DNA of 64,000 bases. It comes from Zygaena filipendulae (taxonomy: Eukaryota; Arthropoda; Insecta; Lepidoptera; Zygaenidae). The position numbers and the translations under genes are program-made. The notes beneath the pieces are model-generated. The model did not search any database and was not told the origin of the DNA. It saw nothing but the letters and a program-made list of their open reading frames with translations. Location of the stretch: assembly GCA_907165275.2 (NCBI GenBank), contig OU015675.1, forward strand, positions 513,501-577,500, given 5' to 3'. Shown piece by piece: positions 54,118-64,000 of this stretch. Each line of letters starts with the position of its first letter. Positions within the stretch are counted from its first letter, which is position 1.

Positions 54118-57100
54118 GTGTGAAGTTGGCCCCCCAATGTCAAAAAAAAAATAAAATAAAGTGAGTTCTAGTGGCCCCCCACATAGTTCCGGAGTTCTTT
54201 ATACTTTTTGGAAATAGTTCTGTTGTTTACATAGACCAAAAATGGTTTTGAAATAATGGGGGGCCAACTTCCCGATTTTCATATTTTACGGCCTTATACC
54301 GCGAAAAGTATTAGTCAAATCGAAAAATGTTATAGAGATAATGTGTAGAACTCTTTGGGGGGCCAACGGAACTCTTACAAAAAAATCGATTTTTGAATAT
54401 ATTATTTTTTTTCAAAATAATTAATTATTTTCATCTGAACTTAGCGTCTTTCCTATCGGTTATATCGAAATAAGTTATAGGAAAAACTTATAGAACTCTT
54501 TGAGGGGCACCTAGAAATCTAAGAAAAAAATTCATTTTCCGGAAACTAGATGAAAATTGAGAAAAACTTTTTTTTTATACACAAGTTTTTAAAAAAATGG
54601 CATGAGTTCTAGTTGCCCCCCACATAGTTCTGAACATCTATATACATTTTAGAAATAGTTCTGTTGTTTACATAGACCAAAAATGGTTTTGAAATAATTT
54701 CCCGATTTTCATATTTTACGGCCTTATACCGCGAAAAGTATTAGTCAAATCGAAAAATGTTATAGGGATAATGTGTAGAACTCTTTGAGGGGCCAACGGA
54801 ACTCTAACAAAAAAATCGATTTTTGAATATTTATTTTTTTCCAAAATAACTAATTATTTTCATCTGAACCTAGCGTCTTTCTTATCGGTTATATCGAAAT
54901 AAGTTAGAAGAAAAACTTGTAGAACTCTTTGAGAGGCACCTAGAAATCAAAGAAAAAAATTCATTTTCCGGAAACTAGATGAAAATTGAGAAAAACTTTT
55001 TTTTTATACACAAGTTTTTTAAAAAATGGCATGAGTTCTAGTTGCCCCCCACATAGTTCTGAACATCTATAGACATTTTGGAAATAGTTCTGTTGTTTAC
55101 ATAGCCCAGAAATGGTTTTGAAATAATTTCCCAATTTTTTTACGGCTTTGTACCGCGAAAAGTATTAGTCAAATCGAAAAATGTTATAAAGATAATGTGC
55201 AGAACTCTTTGGGGGGCCAACGGAACTCTAACAAAAAAATCGATTTTTGAATATTTATTTTTTTCCAAAATAACTAATTATTTTCATCTGAACCTAGCGT
55301 CTTTCTTATCGGTTATATCGAAATAAGTTATAGGAAAAACTTGTAGAACTCTTTGAGGGGCACCTAGAAATTTAAGAAAAAATCACATTTTCCGGAAACT
55401 AGATGAAAATTGAGAAAAACTTTTTTTTTATACACAAGTTTTTAAAAAAATGGCATGAGTTCTGGTTGCCCCCCACATAGTTCTGAACATCTATAGACAT
55501 TTTGGAAATAGTTCTGTTGTTTACATAGCCCAGAAATGGTTTTGAAATAATTTCCCAATTTTTTTACGGCCTTGTACCGCGAAAAGTATTAGTCAAATCG
55601 AAAAATGTTATAGAGATAATGTGCAGAACTCTTTGGGGGGCCAACGGAACTCTAACAAAAAAATCGATTTTTGAATATTTATTTTTTTCCAAAATAACTA
55701 ATTATTTTCATCTGAACCTAGCGTCTTTCTTATCGGTTATATCGAAATAAGTTATAGGAAAAACTTGTAGAACTCTTTGAGCGGCACCTATAAATCTAAG
55801 AAAAAATCACATTTTCCGGAAACTCGATGAAAATTGAGAAAAACTTTTTTTTTATACAAAAGTTTTTAAAAAAATGGCATGAGTTCTGGTTGCCCCCCAC
55901 ATAGTTCTGAACATCTATAGACATTTTGGAAATAGTTCTGTTGTTTACATAGCCCAGAAATGGTTTTGAAATAATTTCCCAATTTTTTTACGGCTTTGTA
56001 CCGCGAAAAGTATTAGTCAAATCGAAAAATGTTATAAAGATAATGTGCAGAACTCTTTGGGGGGCCAACGGAACTCTAACAAAAAAATCGATTTTTGAAT
56101 ATTTATTTTTTTCCAAAATAACTAATTATTTTCATCTGAACCTAGCGTCTTTCTTATCGGTTATATCGAAATAAGTTATAGGAAAAACTTGTAGAACTCT
56201 TTGAGGGGCACCTAGAAATTTAAGAAAAAATCACATTTTCCGGAAACTAGATGAAAATTGAGAAAAACTTTTTTTTTATACACAAGTTTTTAAAAAAATG
56301 GCATGAGTTCTGGTTGCCCCCCACATAGTTCTGAACATCTATAGACATTTTAGAAATAGTTCTGTTGTTTACATAGCCCAGAAATGGTTTTGAAATAATT
56401 TCCCAATTTTTTTACGGCTTTGTACCGCGAAAAGTATTAGTCAAATCGAAAAATGTTATAGAGATAATGTGCAGAACTCTTTGGGGGGCCAACGGAACTC
56501 TAACAAAAAAATCGATTTTTGAATATTTATTTTTTTCCAAAATAACTAATTATTTTCATCTGAACCTAGCGTCTTTCTTATCGGTTATATCGAAATAAGT
56601 TATAGGAAAAACTTGTAGAACTCTTTGAGGGGCACCTAGAAATTTAAGAAAAAATCACATTTTCGGGAAACTAGATGAAAATTGAGAAAAACTTTTTTTT
56701 TATACACAAGTTTTTAAAAAAATGGCATGAGTTCTGGTTGCCCCCCACATAGTTCTGAACATCTATAGACATTTTGGAAATAGTTCTGTTGTTTACATAG
56801 CCCAGAAATGGTTTTGAAATAATTTCCCAATTTTTTTACGGCCTTGTACCGCGAAAAGTATTAGTCAAATCGAAAAATGTTATAAAGATAATGTGCAGAA
56901 CTCTTTGGGGGGCCAACGGAACTCTAACAAAAAAATCGATTTTTGAATATTTATTTTTTTCCAAAATAACTAATTATTTTCATCTGAACCTAGCGTCTTT
57001 CTTATCGGTTATATCGAAATAAGTTAGAAGAAAAACTTGTAGAACTCTTTGAGAGGCACCTAGAAATCAAAGAAAATAATTCATTTTCCGGAAACTAGAT

Positions 57101-59455
57101 GAAAATTGAGAAATACTTTTTTTTTATACACAAGTTTTTTAAAAAATGGCATGAGTTCTAGTTGCCCCCCACATAGTTCTGAACATCTATAGACATTTTG
57201 GAAATAGTTCTGTTGTTTACATAGCCCAGAAATGGTTTTGAAATAATTTCCCAATTTTTTTACGGCTTTGTACCGCGAAAAGTATTAGTCAAATCGAAAA
57301 ATGTTATAAAGATAATGTGCAGAACTCTTTGGGGGGCCAACGGAACTCTAACAAAAAAATCGATTTTTGAATATTTATTTTTTTCCAAAATAACTAATTA
57401 TTTTCATCTGAACCTAGCGTCTTTCTTATCGGTTATATCGAAATAAGTTAGAAGAAAAACTTGTAGAACTCTTTGAGAGGCACCTAGAAATCAAAGAAAA
57501 AATTCATTTTCCGGAAACTAGATGAAAATTGAGAAAAACTTTTTTTTTATACACAAGTTTTTTAAAAAATGGCATGAGTTCTAGTTGCCCCCCACATAGT
57601 TCTGAACATCTATAGACATTTTGGAAATAGTTCTGTTGTTTACATAGCCCAGAAATGGTTTTGAAATAATTTCCCAATTTTTTTACGGCTTTGTACCGCG
57701 AAAAGTATTAGTCAAATCGAAAAATGTTATAGAGATAATGTGCAGAACTCTTTGGGGGGCCAACGGAACTCTAACAAAAAAATCGATTTTTGAATATTTA
57801 TTTTTTTCCAAAATAACTAATTATTTTCATCTGAACCTAGCGTCTTTCTTATCGGTTATATCGAAATAAGTTATAGGAAAAACTTGTAGAACTCTTTGAG
57901 GGGCACCTAGAAATTTAAGAAAAAATCACATTTTCGGGAAACTAGATGAAAATTGAGAAAAACTTTTTTTTTATACACAAGTTTTTAAAAAAATGGCATG
58001 AGTTCTGGTTGCCCCCCACATAGTTCTGAACATCTATAGACATTTTGGAAATAGTTCTGTTGTTTACATAGCCCAGAAATGGTTTTGAAATAATTTCCCA
58101 ATTTTTTTACGGCCTTGTACCGCGAAAAGTATTAGTCAAATCGAAAAATGTTATAAAGATAATGTGCAGAACTCTTTGGGGGGCCAACGGAACTCTAACA
58201 AAAAAATCGATTTTTTAATATTTATTTTTTTCCAAAATAACTAATTATTTTCATCTGAACCTAGCGTCTTTCTTATCGGTTATATCGAAATAAGTTAGAA
58301 GAAAAACTTGTAGAACTCTTTGAGGGGTACCTAGAAATCTAAGAAAAAAATCACATTTTCCGGAAACTCGATGAAAATTGAGAAAAACTTTTTTTTATAC
58401 ACAAGTTTTTAAAAAAATGGCATGAGTTCTGGTTGCCCCCCACATAGTTCTGAACATCTATAGACATTTTGGAAATAGTTCTGTTGTTTACATAGCCCAG
58501 AAATGGTTTTGAAATAATTTCCCAATTTTTTTACGGCCTTGTACCGCGAAAAGTATTAGTCAAATCGAAAAATGTTATAAAGATAATGTGCAGAACTCTT
58601 TGGGGGGCCAACGGAACTCTAACAAAAAAATCGATTTTTTAATATTTATTTTTTTCCAAAATAACTAATTATTTTCATCTGAACCTAGCGTCTTTCTTAT
58701 CGGTTATATCGAAATAAGTTAGAAGAAAAACTTGTAGAACTCTTTGAGGGGTACCTAGAAATCTAAGAAAAAAATCACATTTTCCGGAAACTCGATGAAA
58801 ATTGAGAAAAACTTTTTTTTATACACAAGTTTTTAAAAAAATGGCATGAGTTCTGGTTGCCCCCCACATAGTTCTGAACATCTATAGACATTTTGGAAAT
58901 AGTTCTGTTGTTTACATAGCCCAGAAATGGTTTTGAAATAATTTCCAAATTTTTTTACGGCCTTGTACCGCGAAAAGTATTAGTCGAATCGAAAAATGTT
59001 ATAGAGATAATGTGTTGAACTCTTTGGGGGGCCAACGGAACTCTAACAAAAAAATCGATTTTTGAATATTTATTTTTTTCCAAAATAACTAATTATTTTC
59101 ATCTGAACCTAGCGTCTTTCTTATCGGTTATATCGAAATAAGTTATAGGAAAAACTTGTAGAACTCTTTGAGCGGCACCTATAAATCTAAGAAAAAATCA
59201 CATTTTCCGGAAACTCAAAAAATTGAGAAAAACTTTTTTTTATACACAAGTTTTTTAAAAAATGGCATGAGTTCTAGTTGCCACCCACATAGTACTGAAC
59301 ATCTATATACATTTTGGAAATAGTTCTGTTGTTTACATAGCCCAAAAATGGTTTTGAAATAATTTCCCAATTTTTTTACATCCTTGTACCGCGAAAAGTA
59401 TTAGTCAAATCGAAAAATGTTATAGGGATAATGTGTAGAACTCTTTGGCGGGAAA
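54118..59455 (+). repeat. 424-bp satellite array, about 12 units
   Basis: Landmark CTCTTTGRGGGGCCAACGGA occurs at 54351, 54781, 55205, 55629, 56053, 56477, 56901, 57325, 57748, 58172, 58596 and 59020, with a last degraded landmark at 59441. Spacing is 424 bp with 430 for the first interval and 421-423 at the end. The first unit (to about 54780) is the most diverged and carries an extra GGGGGGCCAACTTCCC insertion. Each unit has three related thirds, each bearing an AGAACTCTTTGRGGGG- or AGTTCTRGTTGCCCCCC-type core, and several A/T tracts. No coding sequence. Confidence 0.95.
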
Positions 59456-59895
59456 ACGTAGTGATTACCTTCTCTCTGACTGCGGGTTTACCTCCTAAGG
59501 TCTGATAAAATTATAAAATAAGGGATTAAGAGGGAGACGGTGAGGATTTGCTCGGGACGGCCGCAAGTGTGAAATAGATGCACGATAGGATTATCTCTGG
59601 AGTCCGGACCGACTCGTTATAAAAAATAACACCAAAAAAAGAAAATAATTAAAAAAAATCTACGTCAATCATAATAATATAGTAAAAAACCAATTTTTCT
59701 TTTGAAGTTTCGGTTGACCCCAAAGAGTTTTACTACAAATTATAACATTTTTCGATTTTATTAATACTTTTGTCGGTACAAGACCGCAAAAAATTTAATT
59801 GGGAAGTTGGTCCCTCATTAGTTTAAAACCAATATTTCTTTTTAGTTTGGGACTATAGATGATAATGTGATAATGTTCAAGCAATATTAATATTA
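59456..59895. other. spacer with a diverged inverted satellite fragment
   Basis: Begins with a 23-bp segment also found at 21828-21850. From about 59710 to 59830 it resembles the complement of the 424-bp unit: CCCCAAAGAG, ATAACATTTTTCGATTT, AATACTTTT and CGGTACAAGRCCG occur in the same order. It is a much older relic than the flanking arrays. Confidence 0.7.
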
Positions 59896-62497
59896 ATTAT
59901 TATTTCTCTACCATGATCTGCTGGACTTTAAACGGGAGTGCTGGATTCGTATCCAGTTCTTAATTGAAGACCTGTTACTGATCTGTAAGAAACAAGAGCT
60001 CTGGCCGTCATGGTAGAGCAGTTAAAAAGGAAAAAAGTATTATTTTAACAGTTCCACCAGCACGTGAAGGGCGGAACTCCTTCGTATCTCATAGACCAGT
60101 ATCAGAACTTAGATATAGAACTAGATTAAAAACCAGAACTCCCATTTAAAACCCATCTGATCATGGTAGAGCTGAGAAAAAGTTAAAAAATATTATTTTA
60201 ACAGTTCCACTAGCACGCGAAGGCGGGAACTCCTTGGTTTCTCACAGATCACTATGATATCTTCAATTTAGAACCGGACACGAATCTAGAACTCTGTTCC
60301 GAACTCCAGCAGATCTTGGTAGAGCAGTTAAAAAGTAAAAAAAAATATTATTTTAACAGTTCCACTAGCACGTGAAGGACGGAAATCCTTCGTTTCTCAC
60401 AGGTAAGTATGACATCTTCAATTTAAAACTGGATACGAATCCAGAAATCCGGTTCAAATCCAGGAGATCATGGTAGAGCAGCATAAAAGTAAAAAAAATA
60501 TTATTTTAACAGTTCTACTAGCACGTGAAGGGCGGAACTCCTTAGTATTTCATATACCAGTATCAGAACTTAGATACAGAACTAGATTAAAAACTAGAAC
60601 TCCCGTTTAAAACCCATCTGATCATGGTAGAGCTGAGAAAAAGTTAAAAAATATTATTTTAACAGTTCCACTAGCACGCGAAGGCGGGAACTCCTTGGTT
60701 TCTCACAGATCACTATGATATCTTCAATTTAGAACCGGACACGAATCTAGAACTCTGTTCCGAACTCCAGCAGATCTTGGTAGAGCAGTTAAAAAGTAAA
60801 AAAAATATTATTTTAACAGTTCCACTAGCACGTGAAGGACGGAAATCCTTCATTTCTCACAGGTAAGTATGACATCTTCAATTTAAAACTGGATACGAAT
60901 CCAGAAATCCGGTTCAAATCCAGGAGATCATGGTAGAGCAGCATAAAAGTAAAAAAAATATTATTTTAACAGTTCCACTAGCACGTGAAGGGCGGAACTC
61001 CTTAGTATTTCATAGACCAGTATCAGAACTTAGATACAGAACTAGATTAAAAACTAGAACTCCCGTTTAAAACCCATCTGATCATGGTAGAGCTGAGAAA
61101 AAGTTAAAAAATATTATTTTAACAGTTCCACTAGCACGCGAAGGCGGGAACTCCTTGGTTTCTCACAGATCACTATGATATCTTCAATTTAGAACCGGAC
61201 ACGAATCTAGAACTCTGTTCCGAACTCCAGCAGATCTTGGTAGAGCAGTTAAAAAGTAAAAAAAATATTATTTTAACAGTTCCACTAGCACGTGAAGGAC
61301 GGAAATCCTTCGTTTCTCACAGGTAAGTATGACATCTTCAATTTAAAACTGGATACGAATCCAGAAATCCGGTTCAAATCCAGGAGATCATGGTAGAGCA
61401 GCATAAAAGTAAAAAAAATATTATTTTAAAGTTCCACTAGCACGTGAAGGGCGGAACTCCTTAGTATTTCATAGACCAGTATCAGAACTTAGATACAGAA
61501 CTAGATTAAAAACTAGAACTCCCGTTTAAAACCCATCTGATCATGGTAGAGCTGAGAAAAAGTTAAAAAATATTATTTTGACAGTTCCACTAGCACGTGA
61601 AAGACGGAACTTCTGCGTTTCTCACAGATCAGTATGGCATCTTCAATTTAGAACTGGATACTAAACCAAAACTCCGATCCGAAATCCAGCAGGTTATAGT
61701 AGAGCAGTTAGAAATTAAAAAAATATATATTTTAACATTTCCACTAGCACGTGAAGGCGCGAACTCCTTTGTTTCTCATAGATCAGTATAATATCTTCAA
61801 TTAGGACCTGGATAAAAATCCAAAACTCCGTTTCAAAATCCAGCAGATCATGGTAGAGCAGTTAAAAAGTAAAAAAATATATTTTAACAGTTCCACTAGC
61901 ATGTGAAGGCGGGATCTCCTTTGTTTCTCATAGATCAGTATAACATCTTCAATTAGGACCTGGATAAAAATCCAGAACTCCGTTTCAAAATCCAGCAGAT
62001 CATGGTAGAGCAGTTAAAAAGTAAAAATAAATATATTTTAACAGTTCCACTAGCACGTGAAGGCGGGAACTCCTTTGTTTCTCATAGATCAGTATAACAT
62101 CTTCAATTAGGACCTGGATAAAAATCCAGAACTCCGTTTCAAAATCCAGCAGATCATGGTAGAGCAGTTAAAAAGTTTAAAAAAAAAATTTTAACAGTTC
62201 CACCAGCACGTGAAGCTCGGAACTCCTTCGTATCTCACAGACGAATATCAGAACTTAGATACAGAACTGGATTGAAAACCAGAACTCCCGTTTAAAACCC
62301 ATCTGATCATGGTAGAGCCGAGACAAAGTAAAACAATATTATTTTGACAGTTCCACTAGCACGTGAAGGACGGAACTTCTGCATTTGTCACAGATCAGTA
62401 TGGTATCTTCAATTTAGAACTGGATACTAAACCAGAACTCCGATCCGAAATCCAGCAGATGATGGTCGATCAGTAAGAAGTAAAAAAATATTATTTT
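59896..62497 (+). repeat. 153-bp satellite with three-monomer higher-order repeat
   Basis: Monomers of 152-155 bp start at GTTCCACTAGCACGTGAAGG-type cores at 60051, 60204, 60359, 60512, 60665, 60819, 60972, 61125, 61279, 61431, then 61582, 61740, 61890, 62040, 62195 and 62350 (approximate for the last six). Between 60204 and 61582 three monomer types (ACGCGAAGGCGGG; GGACGGAAATCC; GGGCGGAACTCCTTAG) repeat in fixed order with a 460-bp period and are almost identical from period to period. The right part contains three near-identical copies of a fourth type. Confidence 0.92.
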
Positions 62498-62585
62498 CAC
62501 GTCTGTCTGTCTGTTATAATTTCACGCCATAACGGTTAAACCGATCATTACGAAATTTTGCATACACGTTGCCAGGTATACAGAG
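62498..62585 (-). repeat. lepidopteran SINE-like fragment at the satellite junction
   Basis: TTTCACGCCATAACGGTTAA and ACGAAATTTTGCATACACGT match the internal part of the CCGCGGTTTCACCCGCG repeat family, sitting exactly between the two satellites. Confidence 0.65.
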
Positions 62586-64000
62586 AAGGATAAAAGGTTT
62601 CAAAACCATTTCTGGGCTATGTAAACAACAGAACTATTTCCAAAATGTCTATAGATGTTTAGAACTATGTGGGGGGCAACCAGAACTCATGCCATTTTTT
62701 TAAAAACTTGTGTATAAAAAAAAAGTTTTTCTCAATTTTCTTCGAGTTTCCGGAAAATGTGATTTTTTCTTAAATTTCTAGGTGCCCCTCAAAGAGTTCT
62801 ACAAGTTTTTTTTCTAACTTATTTCGATATAACCGATAAGAAAAACGCTGGGTTCAGATGAAAATAATTAGTTATTTTGGAAAAAAATAAATATTCAAAA
62901 ATCGATTTTTTTGTTAGAGTTCCGTTGGCCCCCCAAAGAGTTCTACACATTATCCCTATAACATTTTTCGATTTGACTAATACTTTTCGCGGTACAAGGC
63001 CGTACAAAAATTGGGAAATTATTTGAAAACCATTTCTGGGCTATGTAAACAACAGAACTATTTCCAAAATGTCTATAGATGTTCAGAACTATGTGAGGGG
63101 CAACCAGAACTCATGCCATTTTTTTAAAAACTTGTGTATAAAAAAAAAGTTTTTCTCAATTTTCATCGAGTTTCCGGAAAATGTGATTTTTTCTTAGATT
63201 TCTAGGTGCCCCTCAAAGAGTTCCACAAGTTTTTTTTCTAACTTATTTCGATATAACCGATAAGAAAAACGCTGGTTTCAGATGAAAATAATTAGTTATT
63301 TTGGAAAAAAATAAATATTCAAAAATCGATTTTTTTGTTAGAGTTCCGTTGGCCCCCCAAAGAGTTCTGCACATTATCTCTATAACATTTTTCGATTTGA
63401 CTAATACTTTTCGCGGTACAAGGCCGTAAAAAAATTGGGCAATTATTTCAAAACCATTTTTGGTCTATGTAAACAACAGAACTATTTCCAAAATGTATAT
63501 AGATGTTCAGAACTATGTGGGGGGCAACCAGAACTCATGCCATTTTTTTTAAAACTTGTGTATATAAAAAAAGTTTTTCCCAATTTTCATCGAGTTTCCG
63601 GAAAATGTGATTTTTTCTTAGATTTCTAGGTGCCCCTCAAAGAGTTCTACAAGTTTTTCCTATAACTTATTTCGATATAACCGATAAGAAAGACGCTAGG
63701 TTCAGATGAAAATAATTAGTTATTTTGGAAAAAAATAAATATTCAAAAATCGATTTTTTTGTTAGAGTTCCGTTGGCCCCCTAAAGAGTTCTGCACATTA
63801 TCTCTATAACATTTTTCGATTTGACTAATACTTTTCGCGGTACAAGGCCGTAAAAAAATTGGGCAATTATTTCAAAACCATTTTTGGTCTATGTAAACAA
63901 CAGAACTATTTCCAAAATGTCTATAGATGTTCAGAACTATGTGGGGGGCAACCAGAACTCATGCCATTTTTTTAAAAACTTTTGTATAAAAAAAAAGTTT
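62586..64000 (-). repeat. 424-bp satellite array, inverted orientation
   Basis: The same satellite as 54118-59455 but reversed, at least 3.3 units, running past the window end. Landmark complement TCCGTTGGCCCCCYAAAGAG occurs at about 62922, 63346 and 63770, 424 bp apart. Confidence 0.95.

Noticed and set aside
62819..63629. Open frames in the terminal satellite
   Set aside because: They are by-chance frames in 424-bp repeats and differ between units.

Overview
The window looks like nuclear DNA of a moth or butterfly (Lepidoptera). The evidence is an AT-rich background dense in transposon relics, more than a dozen copies of a repeat built around a CCGCGGTTTCACCCGCG core and an ATTCCCGCGGGAA palindrome that I associate with lepidopteran genomes, insect-type 5S, U1 and tRNA genes, mariner relics, and an insect endogenous retrovirus with a baculovirus-F-like envelope. 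The species cannot be named from sequence alone.

Layout. 1-2404: 3' part of a Jockey/CR1-group LINE with one premature stop. 2.5-12.7 kb: a cluster of nine small-RNA genes (two 5S rRNA, two identical U1 snRNA, tRNA-Cys, -Asn, -Ser and two identical tRNA-Asp), separated by MITEs, LINE pieces and two decayed mariners. 11.7-13.4 kb (minus strand): a complete three-exon Gadd45 gene of 164 codons. It has a TATA box, a start-stop upstream ORF and a tRNA-Asp gene inside intron 1. 13.4-32.7 kb: no gene recognised. It holds SINE-like repeats, MITEs, a 597-bp tandem duplication and a 563-bp near-perfect palindrome. 32773-32962: a GC-rich coding exon that reads as the start of the mitochondrial methyltransferase ETFBKMT (METTL20); its downstream exons are not visible. 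33-44 kb: MITEs, two identical 236-bp LTRs bounding a 7.65-kb segment without retroviral genes, and minisatellites of 68 and 117 bp.

44438-53383 (minus strand): a young endogenous retrovirus of the Ty3/gypsy errantivirus type. It has apparently identical 673-bp LTRs, a TAAT target-site duplication, primer site, polypurine tract, gag, pol and env. Gag-Pol appears to be made by -1 frameshifting at T_TTA_AAC followed by a possible pseudoknot. Pol is split by one in-frame TGA just before integrase. Env is a single intact frame.

54.1-64 kb: satellite DNA. A 424-bp satellite (about 12 units) is followed by a 153-bp satellite with a three-monomer (460-bp) higher-order pattern. The 424-bp satellite then resumes in opposite orientation and runs off the window.

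The host genes (Gadd45, ETFBKMT exon, small RNAs) lie in the first 33 kb; the rest is essentially mobile and satellite DNA. All assignments are by eye from motifs and translations; no database search was run.
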